In this document: positions 10,973-21,567 of the stretch, one piece after another
Layout of the letters: every line of letters begins with the position of its first letter
Position numbering within the stretch: position 1 is the stretch's first letter
DNA from: Pyronema omphalodes
Taxonomy: Eukaryota > Ascomycota > Pezizomycetes > Pezizales > Pyronemataceae
Direction of reading: 5' to 3'
Length of the DNA stretch: 64,000 nt
NCBI GenBank assembly: GCA_024516155.1
Contig: JAJJXM010000090.1
Location: 1 to 64,000, forward strand
Position numbers and translations under genes: made by a program
Notes under the pieces: model-generated
What the model was told of the DNA's origin: nothing
The model's database searches: none
Seen by the model: only the letters and a program-made list of their open reading frames with translations

Positions 10973-11786
10973 GGTTATTTTTTTTACTTCATTGATTCAT
11001 ACTCGCATGCAACCTTGAGGTTACGCCTGAATTTACAAATCCATATTTTACGTCCCCTTCGTCCTCGTCTTCAGTTTCTGTCGCGGGGGTAGTGTCCCCC
11101 GTATTTCTTCTGGGTTTTTGTGCTAGAGTGTCATCTAGTCCAAGAGTCCTGTTCGCTCGGGAGCCTCTACGCCGGGACATTCTCCCTTTCCTCCTCTCTT
11201 CCCCTTCCGTTTTTGAACCATTTCCCGCCTTCATTTCCTCCACAAATCAAAAATGAGATAGAAAACCAAGTGAAACACCCACTGGGCAACCTCCGCCCCC
11301 ACTCCCCTGTCCTCTCTCGACTCCTCCACTGGTGTTCTGAGCCTGCTTGCAATTGGAAATACCCGGGCCCTTTCTACCCCTTCGCTCCTCACCTCTCGCC
11401 CCTACCGATTCCCTTCTCTTCAGCCTCCGTTCTGCCCCTCCTCCCCTCTCTACCCTCCTCTTGGTTGTTGGGGTTGGAAGTCCAAGATTGATATTTCTTA
11501 GCACAACCTGGACATTGATGCCTCCGCTCTTGACAACTTCTGCCTAAGTTGGTTTCGCGGAGGGAGTGATTGGTTTCCATTACTAATTATTCATTCCTCT
11601 CCCACCAGCCTTTATTGTTGCGGTCTTGCTGGTTGTTGCTGCCGTAGATCTTGCTTCCTTCGCTTTCTGCCTCATCTTCTGTGTTTTAACCTCCAGTCTT
11701 CTAACCTTCGCTAGTGGCGGGAGCAGCGTTGGGAGCGTCAGGTAGAGGTGTGTTCGTGTTCAATTGAAGATTTTATGGTTACGCCC
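10973..11786. other. Non-repeated spacer, pyrimidine-rich
   Basis: No gene is supported. About 11160-11480 is strongly C/T-rich on the + strand (runs such as CCTTTCCTCCTCTCTTCCCC), which makes long but unconvincing open frames on both strands. It has no counterpart in units B or C. Confidence 0.4.
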
Positions 11787-12309
11787 GAGTTCAGCATGGT
11801 CCGTCCGGTCGGTTCTTAGCTGTCGTCGACACCGGACCACCGTTTGCGGTGCCGTATTGTAGTAGGACGAGGACCTGCTGTCTTTGAGAAACCGTGGACC
11901 GGACAGACCGCAGGTGACCATGGGTGACCATGACCTCGGTCATAAATGGTCACTCGCGAGCGTCTGTTTTTTATTCTTTTTTTACTACGGCTTTCAGGGT
12001 GGAGAATGCACCTTTCGTGGGGTGTAAATGTTTGAGTCAATGGGAGAATCGAGGGTCCACCTGCCACAGTGATGAAAACGTCCCCGCCGCGGCCCACAAT
12101 GTCTGGCGAACTCGAACCAAACCGCCACTCGGGAGCTTGCTTACTCAGCAATCCCATGGTTCTGCGATCGGCCGCGGTCCCGTCCACTATTTTTAGTTTC
12201 GCGGACGGGACCGAACTAGATAGCGGCCGCCCGTCTGAGTTGCAGACGGGACTGGACAACCACAGTGATCCCCTACGGTCCATCGTCCTGCACGGACCGT
12301 GCCGAACTC
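11787..12309. mobile_element. Possible non-autonomous DNA element with 20-bp inverted ends
   Basis: The left end GAGTTCAGCATGGTCCGTCC (11787-11806) and the reverse complement of the right end (12290-12309), GAGTTCGGCACGGTCCGTGC, match at 17 of 20 positions. The interior is markedly GC-rich, with repeated GGACCG/CGGTCC words, unlike its AT-richer flanks. No transposase frame is recognised, and I could not find a clean target-site duplication. It could be a MITE-like relic or a chance inverted repeat in a GC-rich patch. Confidence 0.35.
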
Positions 12310-12757
12310 TGGATTACTCAATTAAAACACATGGGCTCATAACCTGTCAAAACTAGACGAGTAAGAAAGATAGAGATGCAGACGATGAAGGGCAATCTAA
12401 ACCTCCACAGCTACATCTTGATATATCATAGATATATCCCATATCCAAAACCTAGTTATCTTTACTCAGGCGTGCAAAAACACCTTTGTCCCTATAATCG
12501 TATCCTCTTTCGTCCTCACCCCCCCCCCCCCCCCCCAATAATCAAATGCCCGGAAACAAAAGGAACAGCATATATCATAGCGGCATGCAGGAAGGAAAAG
12601 GAACGGTGTCGTCTTCCGAATGATGAAATGTGTTATGTATATTGTTGTGTTCTTTTCTGAAATGTCGAATTTCGATCACAGATGCAAAGTTGCATATCGC
12701 AGCGGTGTACTGGTGCATTGGTGTATGTCAAGTGGTGCAGTTGTGCATTGTTACATT
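12310..12757. other. Intergenic, includes a C18 run
   Basis: No gene is supported. A C18 homopolymer lies at 12519-12536. The right end (12750-12757, GTTACATT) is repeated at 12943-12950 around the LINE fragment. Confidence 0.4.
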
Positions 12758-12942
12758 TGATTTGATTTGATTTGATTTTCTTGAACGTTCCCAACCTTAA
12801 GGTTATGACGTATGCCACAGTCTAAATACATTTCGAGGCTCCAGCTGTTATGTTAGAGTCTCGCTGGGATCAGCTTCAGAGCACACTTCATTTCTTGGGC
12901 CTGTTGCCACCTCTCTTCTTCCTGCTTGTTTTCATTCTCGTC
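12758..12942 (-). mobile_element. 5'-truncated LINE, AAATC-tailed family, copy 1
   Basis: Read on the minus strand it has about 30 codons of an ORF2 C-terminus (ERWQQAQEMKCALKLIPARL then TAA), a roughly 90-nt 3' UTR containing the palindrome AACCTTAAGGTT, and an AAATC-repeat tail (12758-12780). A second copy with the same coding end and UTR lies at 31208-31397 on the + strand. GTTACATT flanks it at 12750-12757 and 12943-12950, a possible 8-bp target duplication. The silent and conservative differences between the copies support the reading frame. Confidence 0.8.
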
Positions 12943-12950
12943 GTTACATT

Positions 12951-14309
12951 ACTTTTGTGCAGTAATGATGAGAAATGGTTTGGGACTTAACGGAAAAACG
13001 GATAACCGGCGTGAAGTTGCTGGTGGATCGATTTAATGGTTGATGGATTGATTGAATCAGAAGCGCCCGTACAGGACAATATAACCTTCGCGGAATTGTG
13101 CTGGTCGGGAAATCATGGATGGTAATTGTACCACTCACGCTCGCTAGTGAAATATTTCACCGCGTGCTCCGGCATGGAAAGGCATCCATAATCGAAGACA
13201 GCGCCAGCCAAACCAATGAACCGAAGCCGTGGATGAACAGTGTAGCCTCAATCAAATTGCTACTCCCGGCAGCGAGAACATATGTTGTCCAGATCAGGTA
13301 GCGACAATATCTTATTGAGAGGAGACGTCGTTCATGAAGGAAGTGCCAAGTTAGCAGGACGCATTGATGTAACCGGTGGACTCCGCACTTGTGGTGAATG
13401 CTGAACTTTCGGTGTCAACACAGTAATGGTGCGGTTGCGTGGTTATTGTCTGACTGTCACCACGAAATTATACGGTATCGCGTTGCCGTCGGTAAACGTC
13501 CTCGAGAAAGTCTATCTTTCGTAGCGCTCGTAGTCATCCATCGATTCGGATCCGTTGCGGCCAGCTATGGTTCATTTGAGTTAGTTTTTAGGATTTCATG
13601 TATGATTGCAGAGGAGGGTGGACGGAAATGGGGTTTAAATAACCTTCCCCTATAGCGTGCTGGCTAGAAACACCGTCGTCATAGACTAGCCATAGAAGCC
13701 ACCTTAGCCTCTGAGGCCGCCGTGCTTCCCGGAAAACTTATGGTCGTCAGTTACCCGATGTTCTGTCAATTATTTCGTCCGTTTTCCAATATCCGGTGAA
13801 TGATATCGACATTGCCAAAAGGTACATAAGCTACATCATTCGCGAATGAGCCGAAATATAACACCCCATACTTCGTTTCCAACCGCAATTCCGGAGCCCG
13901 TTTATGTGGTGGAGCAACTGCGTGAATGATTTCAAGATACCCGCAAAAATCCCAAACAGCTGGAGTTACTTATTCCTATTCCTTACTCATTCTGATTCCG
14001 GCTTGGTAGTTCTTCCGCTCTCCGGTTACGTCAGTCCGGGGAACTCGTTTCCGCACGCTTAATGGGTTCCGGAATGACACGAGCACATCTGAGTTACCCC
14101 GATGATTCTTTACTACACCGCGTAAGTATTTCCGGCCTGAAGCAGAAATATTTCTGCTACAGGATTTCCATAGTTTGCCCACAAGCCGAGCACGCACTGC
14201 CGGATGATGGATCAACTACTTTTAAACCGCCATCCGGAACAATATCACATCAATCGCTTAGATTTTACGCGCAAGCATTTCACTCCATACATTCAGGTTA
14301 GACCACTCT
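12951..14309. other. Unassigned spacer before unit B
   Basis: No gene or known repeat is recognised. The stretch 13725-14245 is unusually dense in CCGG-containing words (about ten), and open frames there are short and unsupported. It may be an old, decayed element or simply unique sequence. Confidence 0.35.
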
Positions 14310-14499
14310 AATTGCACTCATGTCCGAGTGCTAAGCGGGTCAATCATAATGTATCACTAGTGTGGCGGCAGAATAATTATTCCTATTCACTTCGCGAGGC
14401 TGTTGATTTTACCAACCAGGTCAATCAGATTCGCATGATAATAACAAAAACATTTATAGGTTCCATTCCCAACAAGAAAAATTGAGCTTCTTGTTCAAC

Positions 14500-15659
14500 A
14501 ACTACTCAAAGGAACATAACCGAACAGCAGTGAAAAGCAATGGGATTTAAACCAACGAAGTAGTAGACGCAAACACTCACTTACTCAGAAACTTGAAGTG
14601 TATATATGAAGCTGACGCCTCAAAGTAACTGCGGTACATATGACCTAGTCCGATCACTGGCATGCTCTTAGATCAGACGACGATCGAGGACGAAAACCAC
14701 AGACACGCAAGGGACTACAACCCTGCACACTGAAGACGAAGAGAGATAGATCAATACTTGTAAAAACATCGATGAATACTCAGTTCAGGAAACAAATTGG
14801 AAACCGCTGAGAACAAGGGTGGCTTTGGTTGTTTTGAGGAGAAGGAAGTTCTACATGGTCATTGACTAGTTAAGGCTGAGGAACCACTACTCCATCCTTA
14901 GTACTGTATCTTTTGTAGTAAACAATGAACCTTCGTTGGTGTGTTACAAGTTTCAAAACCATTCCGCGTAACCTGCCAACGATCCCTACGTGATTTCTGC
15001 GCCGGTGATATTCAGTGATCATTGGGCGGTCATGTGAAAGATATCACGTGAGATAAACAAAGAAAACAGCCACATGGTTCAACAGGACTCATTCTAATCA
15101 CCTGAACCCTCGAACATTTTGATATTTCTATGCACGGCATGTGTCATTGTAATCAACAGTACTCTATCAGTCCGGCTACATGATTAAAATGAATAAATAA
15201 AAAGAACTCATTGAAAATACACCAGATGTACACACAACCATTAATGTTTCATCCACGCTTGGAAATAACGCATCAGTTGGACAGTTCAAGTCTTGGCAAG
15301 ATATTATTGCCCAGACCGTCTAGTCGGGTCCAACCTTATATTCACATCGGGGATATCTTTTCAACACAACCACGCGCCTATCAGAGTCAATGGGACCTGA
15401 ATTGCCATTGAGCCTGGAATGGACCATCAGAACGTTTTTGGGCACCATGCGGCCACCTTTCCTTCAATTTGTTATCACCTTCTTGCCAACGCGTTTCACC
15501 TCAACCGGAAACCCAAATACACAGTTCGAACGGAACATCACAGCACCACCAGCGACACTTTTGCAGTCTTGAGATTACATCTTACTGTTGGAATTAAACA
15601 TTTCAACGTCTTACAACTTGCAACTTCGAACGCAGATCGTTACTAGTCCGGCCTTCAAT
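14500..15659 (+). promoter_or_regulatory. Unit B upstream region of the MDQE gene
   Basis: No coding sequence is supported. The last 350 nt align with the other two loci, including the CCATT-8 nt-AATGG block at 15405-15422, 238 nt before the ATG, and a GGTCCAACC site near 15329. Confidence 0.45.
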
Positions 15660-17189
15660 ATGGACCAAGAAAACGCGAATGAAAAGCTCCCACTGCTGTG
15701 CGCGCATCTAGAGTTACTCACCGCACGAGTAGCTCTCTTGGACGCTCGCCATGCTGAACTATCCGCTCTAATCGATGAAGTTATGGACCTCCAACAATAC
15801 AACAGCCTACAAGTTACCGTGGTAATGAGCTTTCTGGAACGCTTATACCGAAGAGTTCATGCAGTAAATCCACTAGCGGAACCTATCCCAGAAATATTTC
15901 CGGAAGAAGCCAGGCAGGGTTTAAACAATACTTTTGCACAGAATGAGTTACTGTCAGAGCAAATTGCGCAAGTGGCAAGACATCAGAAAATGTCCCAAAT
16001 AGCAATGAATGCAACACAGACACAGCTACGAGAAATTACCTCGCAGCTTAATGTCATACAGTCGCGGATGAAAGCAAGTCCTCAACAGAGAACAGAGACC
16101 AGCCAACCTTCGCCCGTCATCAGACGTTCTCCAGGACCTGATCGTGGAAGACAAGTACCATCTGTCAGACGGGATACCTTAGGAGAGAACCGACATTCAA
16201 CACCGGCTTGCGACTCCAACATAAAACAGGAACCAGGTCTCTCCGGAAGCCTATCACCTTTTCCGGAATTCGAATCATATTCCAACTCTAACTCAGCACC
16301 ACCGGTCCTACAAAATTCCATTGCAGGCAACCCGAATCGTGACTTGGATTCCGATGCAAGAATTAAATTGGAATCGGATCTCTCCCCAAGCCAATTCTCT
16401 GCTCTTGGATCCGAACCATATATGGACTACAATCAACCTCCTTCTCCAGACCATGAGTTGGACGTAGCCACCAATCGATCACCTTCATCGGAGCCCGATT
16501 TACCAGGCCAACTGCCTGATGGATCCATTCAATCTCTAGAAACAGAACGGAATGAATTGCCAGCAAGAAACCCTACTACTTTGACTTCTCCTCCGCCTTC
16601 TCCTGCGCCTTCACGCAAAAGAAAGTCCAGCTCGGACGCAGCTTCCTCCTCACCCCGAGCATCAAAGAGCCCACGACTTGGTACCCCTACACCATCCGAG
16701 ATTGACTGGGTATCAGACACCACAGGCAACGCGATGCATACCAACTTTGATATCGACGGTGATGACTGGGTTCCTGCTTCCAGTCCACCAACACACCCTA
16801 ATCAAGAATTGTCAAACCATACGCCATCTAGCCCGTTTTCATCGTCTCTTGAGTCAGAGTCATATATGGGTTACAATCAATCTCCTTCACCCGGACTTCA
16901 ATCAGATCTTGTCTCCAGTCCACCAGCATCCCCAAACTTGGAATGGCCCCACCGTACACCATCCAGTCCATCTTCTTCACTGGGTTCTGAGTCATATATC
17001 GACTATAATGAACCTCTTTCGCCAAATCTCTCCCGATGTCCATCGTCTTCATTGGAATCGGAATCTTATGTCGAATACAATAGATCTCCTTACCCAGGGC
17101 TCGAATCGGATCCTGGCTCTAGTGAACTACTGCCTCTAGAGCCTGAACCTCCATACCAGCTGATAAAAAGACCATCTGAATCCGCATAA
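15660..17189 (+). CDS. MDQE-family protein B (unknown, diverged paralogue)
   Basis: This intronless gene encodes 509 residues. The start at MDQENANEKL corresponds to the other two paralogues, although the frame is open back to 15588. The N-terminal 140 residues keep the helical layout (LERLYRRVHAVNPL; NELLSEQIAQVARHQKMS; NATQTQLREITSQLN) at clearly lower identity than A versus C. The tail keeps IKQEPG and IKLESD motifs, an SRKRKSSSD basic patch, PSEIDWVSD, and four variants of the YxxYNxxPSP repeat (YMDYNQPPSPDHEL, YMGYNQSPSPGL, YIDYNEPLSPN, YVEYNRSPYPGLES). It ends LIKRPSESA and lacks the EWTPTPEED end of A and the matching remnant in C. Motifs kept while the rest diverged suggest selection on the protein. 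Confidence 0.72.
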   Translation: MDQENANEKLPLLCAHLELLTARVALLDARHAELSALIDEVMDLQQYNSLQVTVVMSFLERLYRRVHAVNPLAEPIPEIFPEEARQGLNNTFAQNELLSEQIAQVARHQKMSQIAMNATQTQLREITSQLNVIQSRMKASPQQRTETSQPSPVIRRSPGPDRGRQVPSVRRDTLGENRHSTPACDSNIKQEPGLSGSLSPFPEFESYSNSNSAPPVLQNSIAGNPNRDLDSDARIKLESDLSPSQFSALGSEPYMDYNQPPSPDHELDVATNRSPSSEPDLPGQLPDGSIQSLETERNELPARNPTTLTSPPPSPAPSRKRKSSSDAASSSPRASKSPRLGTPTPSEIDWVSDTTGNAMHTNFDIDGDDWVPASSPPTHPNQELSNHTPSSPFSSSLESESYMGYNQSPSPGLQSDLVSSPPASPNLEWPHRTPSSPSSSLGSESYIDYNEPLSPNLSRCPSSSLESESYVEYNRSPYPGLESDPGSSELLPLEPEPPYQLIKRPSESA

Positions 17190-17900
17190 CAGAATGGTGG
17201 GAATGGTCACCGACCAGCCCCGAAGAGTAAACCATTAGCGAGGAGGGAAAAGGACGGAGGCGTAGACAGAGTCATACTACAGGCAAGCATACATATTTTT
17301 CGGGATTTTGAGATGACGGATATTGGTTTGAGGGGTTGTAAGTTTGTGTTGGAGGAAATAAAATACATGTTAGCCATGAGTTTAGCAACATTACAGAGAA
17401 GGAAGAATAATGGATTAGATAATAGGAATGGGATACACCGAGTTGTAGTGTATTTTAGAAGAGAAAAGAGTGCGATAATAACGAAAATGTAATTTTTATC
17501 TTACAACAGATCATACCTAGCATTGGCTTGACGTGAAGAACATTCTGCCAGTAACAAGAACCCGTGAAATGTTGAAGGAAATGACATACCGTGAGTTATA
17601 ACAGCAGCAAAATAAATATTGCTCTTCCTGTTACATTTCGCAGGTCACTGCGGCTCTTTCTGGAATGTTTCACGTGCTATCGAATCGAGGGGATTATGTT
17701 GGAGTCATTGAGAATAGAGAATCGTGTCCTGTGAGTAAATGAGCTGGTGAGATCATCGCTAGTTCCAAGTTTGACGCATTAAGTGGCTGTACAATGCAAT
17801 TTTATGTTGAAATATCTCAATGACATTGGTTCGTTTCGTACGTTCGCTCGAACTGGCTCAGTGATGGCATATGCACAGTAGGCCACTCAGATTGCACACG
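17190..17900. other. Unit B 3' region and junction to unit C
   Basis: No gene is seen. Similarity to the 3' regions of the other units is visible until about 17600 (GTGAAATGTTGAAGGAAATG versus GTGAGATGGTAAAAGAAATG at 9910). No CAP gene follows here, unlike in A and C. Confidence 0.4.
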
Positions 17901-18119
17901 TGGCCGAGTGATGGCCCGAGTCAATCCAGTGTATCACTAATGTTACGACAGAATTACCATTTCTGCTCACCTCGCAAATCTATTGATACTTCCACCCCAG
18001 TAAAGCATGTTAAAATGCTCACAGCAAAGTAACTTATACATTTCGTTAGTGATGTTATAGGAATTCCCATCGTGCTGTAGCAGTGGATTGGAGAGCCCAT
18101 TTCGCAACGAAAAGACATT

Positions 18120-19451
18120 ATCTATAGAACATGAACAGCAGGTTCGGATAGGCAGGCCGTCATTTACCCCCTTTCTATTCGAATTGTCTATTGCTATGGC
18201 ATATAGGCCTTTATGGTTGTTTTATCAACCCCAACATTTCGATGGGAAGTCCCCCATTACAAAGTGGACTTCCAACGTTGACAACTACTCAAAAGTAAAT
18301 AGCCAAATCAAAACGCATCATCACTTTGGAACGCAATGCGATTAGGAGTGAAAACGCAGTAGACACCAATTCCAGCTTCCTCATGAAAAGTTGAAGTGGA
18401 CACATAAAGCAAAGTTCTCGGAGTAATTATAGTCTATCTACATTAGTTTGATTACCGCAACGATGAAAACCGATGACGATGCTGGGGATCGATTCTGATA
18501 AAGTAGGAAAAGAGAGAGGGAAAATATCTGAGAAAATACCAGAAGGTACTTGATACGAAAGCAAGAAAATGGGGCTGAAAGCAAAATGTTTGGGCATAGG
18601 AAGGTGTACACAATGATGGGCTGGGTCCGGGGGAAGTTTAACCCCACGACGATATGGTTGTAGTAAACCAACCATATTATTATAATGGAACATGACTTAC
18701 ATGGTGTGTAAGAGGTCCCATGAGGTATTCCGCAGCACTTGTAAACAAGCGCTGAGCGATTCTGTGCTGGTGATAATCTTTGATCATTCAATGATTGGGT
18801 TGTTGGATGAAAGTATGTCACGTGAGACACGAAACAATTGGTTACGTGGTTGAATTGGAGTTTTGATAATCAACTAAGGCCCTGAGAGGGTTTGCGCTTT
18901 TAGAAGCTGCTACATAGCTAGCTATCTTTTGGCGGTAGGTCTCTACAAAACCAATAGTACTGCACCTTTCCTGCTAAAGATTTGGAATTGAATGATACGA
19001 ATAAACCTTAAAAAATACAATAGATCCACGAATTTGTATTCGAGCGACAAAAGAACGTATGAGTTTAACAATCAGGTGTCTTGGCAGAATAGTTCTGCCA
19101 ACGCCGCTCATAGGGTCCAATCTTATGTTCATATCGGGGATATGTTTTCAATGCAACCACAAGCCTACCAGAGTCAATGAGACTTGAATTGCCATTGAGT
19201 CTCGAATGGACCCTCACTTTTTTTTATGAGCATCATGCTCCTACCCTTATCTCAATTTATCTTCACCTTCTTACGAACGCGTTGCACCTCAATTGTACGA
19301 CCGAATACACAATTCGCATCAAACATATCACAACACCACTATTGACACCCTTCCAAAATCTTCAGATCACGCATTACCGTTGGTATCAAACATTTCCACG
19401 CATCACAAACAACAACTTACAACACGCCTCTCACTCTTCCAAACTTCAGAT
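18120..19451 (+). promoter_or_regulatory. Unit C upstream region of the MDQE gene (with empty LINE site)
   Basis: No coding sequence is supported. It aligns with unit A 1-100 joined to 6762-8002. The CCATT-8 nt-AATGG block is at 19192-19209, 243 nt before the ATG, with GGTCCAATC near 19117. Confidence 0.5.
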
Positions 19452-20636
19452 ATGGACCAAGAAACCCCCTCCGAAAGCATTCAACGTATCTTCACACAAG
19501 TAGTTTCACTCAGCAGAGACGTAGCTCGTCTAAACACTCAAAACAGAGCACTATCCATCCACGTCGATGTGATGAGGATAATCCAACAAATCAACAACCA
19601 CCAAGCGAACCTAGGATTATACTGGCTGCAAAGATTATACCTCAGAATCGACGAACTACTACCTTTACCAGCTGCATTTCCAGGAGGAGAAAGACCAGGG
19701 TTCCATGATAATCTTGTGCAGAATGATATACTGTCAGAGCAAATTGCCCAGCTGGGTAGACATCAGAGAATGTCCAGTATGTCGATAGCCGCAACACAGA
19801 CACAGTTACGAGCAATTAGCTCGCGGCTTCATGGGATACAGTCGCAGATGGAGCCGAAACAGCAGAGATCCGAGGTCAGCCGGCCTTCACCAGCTTCTCA
19901 AGAACCTGATCTCCCGGAATCACAAGCACCAGCAGTCACTAAGGATCTCCTCGGTGACAACCCGGATTCCAACCGAAGAAGAAAATCGGAACCAGATCTC
20001 TCACAACATTCATCCTCTTTATCAGAGCCCAACGCATATCCCAACTCTCGTCAAGCACCACCTCTTATACAGGACCCCTTGTGCGACAATTCGGATCCTG
20101 ATCCCAGCATTAAATGGGAGCCAGGTATATCCCGAAGCTCATCACCATGGCTGCAGGATCGGGCCCTAGGTGCAGGACCGGAGACCGATCCCTCCCGACC
20201 TCCATCACCTTTCTGGGAGCCGGAACCATACCCGCACTCCAACCCCCCTTCTTCCCCAGAGCATGAATGGGTTGCAGCCTCTACTCTACTACCCTCACCT
20301 AATCAGCCGTCCGAACTAGGACCAGCACAGTCTCCAGAAATAGACTCCATCAAACCACCACCACCACCACCAACAAGCCCCGCCGCTTCTTCTCCACCCT
20401 CCCCCGCATCTTCCCGTAAACGAAAACTCAGCTCCAGCACACTTTCCTCTTCCTCTTCCCCCCCAGCATCGAAAAGCCAGCGTCGGGTTACTCCTACGAT
20501 ATCTGAGATCGACTGGGTATCAGACGACCACCACACGGACGACGAGATGGATCCGGATGCTGATGAAGAGGAGGATTGGATTCCTTCCTCCTCCTCCTCC
20601 TCCTCCTCCTCCTCCTCCTCCTCCTCCTCTCTCTAG
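19452..20636 (+). CDS. MDQE-family protein C, C-terminally truncated by a TCC-repeat frameshift
   Basis: This intronless gene encodes 394 residues and starts MDQETPSESIQRIF. It is very close to copy A through the N-terminal helical region and much of the tail (SEPDLS, IKWEPGIS, SRKRKLSSS, TISEIDWVSD). At 20585-20632 a TCC array encodes a run of about 16 Ser. The frame then slips relative to copy A, so the conserved TCTAGTCCA is read as CTC TAG and the protein stops. The C-terminal codons of the ancestral protein survive downstream in another frame. The array is slippage-prone, so length variants may switch the ending. Function is unknown, as for copy A; here the tail repeats and the EWTPxxEED end are missing. 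Confidence 0.7.
   Translation: MDQETPSESIQRIFTQVVSLSRDVARLNTQNRALSIHVDVMRIIQQINNHQANLGLYWLQRLYLRIDELLPLPAAFPGGERPGFHDNLVQNDILSEQIAQLGRHQRMSSMSIAATQTQLRAISSRLHGIQSQMEPKQQRSEVSRPSPASQEPDLPESQAPAVTKDLLGDNPDSNRRRKSEPDLSQHSSSLSEPNAYPNSRQAPPLIQDPLCDNSDPDPSIKWEPGISRSSSPWLQDRALGAGPETDPSRPPSPFWEPEPYPHSNPPSSPEHEWVAASTLLPSPNQPSELGPAQSPEIDSIKPPPPPPTSPAASSPPSPASSRKRKLSSSTLSSSSSPPASKSQRRVTPTISEIDWVSDDHHTDDEMDPDADEEEDWIPSSSSSSSSSSSSSSSL
20585..20632 (+). repeat. TCC/CTC trinucleotide array
   Basis: About fifteen TCC units lie in the coding sequence of MDQE copy C, followed by TCTCTC. Copy A has only CCTGCTTCT at this point. This is the site of the frameshift. Confidence 0.95.
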
Positions 20637-20699
20637 TCCAGCGCGGGTATTGCAGGAGGTGGGGTGGACACTGGAGACACTGGAGACATTGTACGGTAG

Positions 20700-20899
20700 A
20701 TAGTACGTCGTCGTCGTCGATGGGGAGTGGGGCGTTTGGTGATTATAACTGTACTCCGTTGCCGGAGCTAGAATTGGATTTAGGGTCTGGTCGATCGGCT
20801 TCACTGGAGCCTGGATATCTGTATCAGCTGGTTGATACATCATCGCAATCGACGGAAGCAGAATGGCGGGAATGGACACCGACAACTGAGGAAGATTAA
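20700..20899 (+). pseudogene. Fossil 3' end of MDQE copy C
   Basis: In a frame different from the upstream CDS, this stretch encodes residues matching copy A's C-terminus: MGSGAFGDYN, RSASLEPGYLYQLVDTS and STEAEWREWTPTTEED, ending at TAA 20897-20899. An in-frame TAG near 20700 separates it from the frame that would follow the serine run, so more than one lesion is present. It is unlikely to be translated. Confidence 0.7.
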
Positions 20900-21567
20900 A
20901 CCGTTCAAGTAGCGGAGGTGGGAAGGGGAGGTGGAAGGGGGACTGTTAGAGAAGGAAGGTGTACTCAAGAGTTGAGATTAGGGATGACTGGTATTGATGA
21001 AGGGGTTTGGGCGTGTGGTAGAGGAATTAAGGATTTTTGCACGGTGAGTTACGGGGGAGGAAAAATGATGGAGTGTCTAGTGAGTCAGAATGGGATGCGG
21101 TGGATTGTGATGGGTTTAGAAGAAGAAGGGGTTGGCGATCAGAATGGAATGACGTTTGTAACGTAGAAATAAAGAACGGATTATAATAGCCGTAGGCTTG
21201 GGCCGAAGATCATTGTGCTAGTGATTGTTGGTCGTGAGATGGTAGAAGAAATGTCATACTGTGGGTCGTAAGAGGAGTAAAGTAGATACTGATTTTAGAA
21301 TTACACTTCGGCATTTATTTCTTTATCTATTAATTGAATTGAATATACAGTGACCGAAGCCTAAGAGGTCCATGCAGAATAAAAGAAAGATCCGAGTCCC
21401 GTCCCGAGTGTACCCTCGATATCCACTGCGCCGTGAAAACCCTCCATAAACAGTACATAGTAATACAAAAAAGAACAATAAAACGCCGTCCTGTCTAAGT
21501 AACCCTGAGTAGCACCTGCATTGCTTCACTCTACCAACACCCAAACGCCAACCTTATCACGCCAAAT
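20900..21567. other. Unit C 3' region between MDQE and CAP genes
   Basis: This is non-coding, aligns with 9551-10214 of unit A and separates convergent genes. It probably holds both 3' UTRs. Confidence 0.45.

Larger units (their letters stand above)
14310..17620. repeat. Segmental duplication unit B (MDQE gene only)
   Basis: The left end (about 14310-14420, around GTATCACTAGTGTGGCGGCA) matches the start of unit C (about 17915-18000, GTATCACTAATGTTACGACA). The block then carries the shared ACAACTACTCAAAGG segment, the conserved upstream hairpin and an MDQE gene, and ends about 430 nt after it. No LINE and no CAP gene are present. It is the most diverged of the three units. Confidence 0.65.

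Noticed and set aside
11120..11580. Overlapping frames on both strands in the pyrimidine-rich tract
   Set aside because: Biased composition alone keeps them open; no homology or splice signals.
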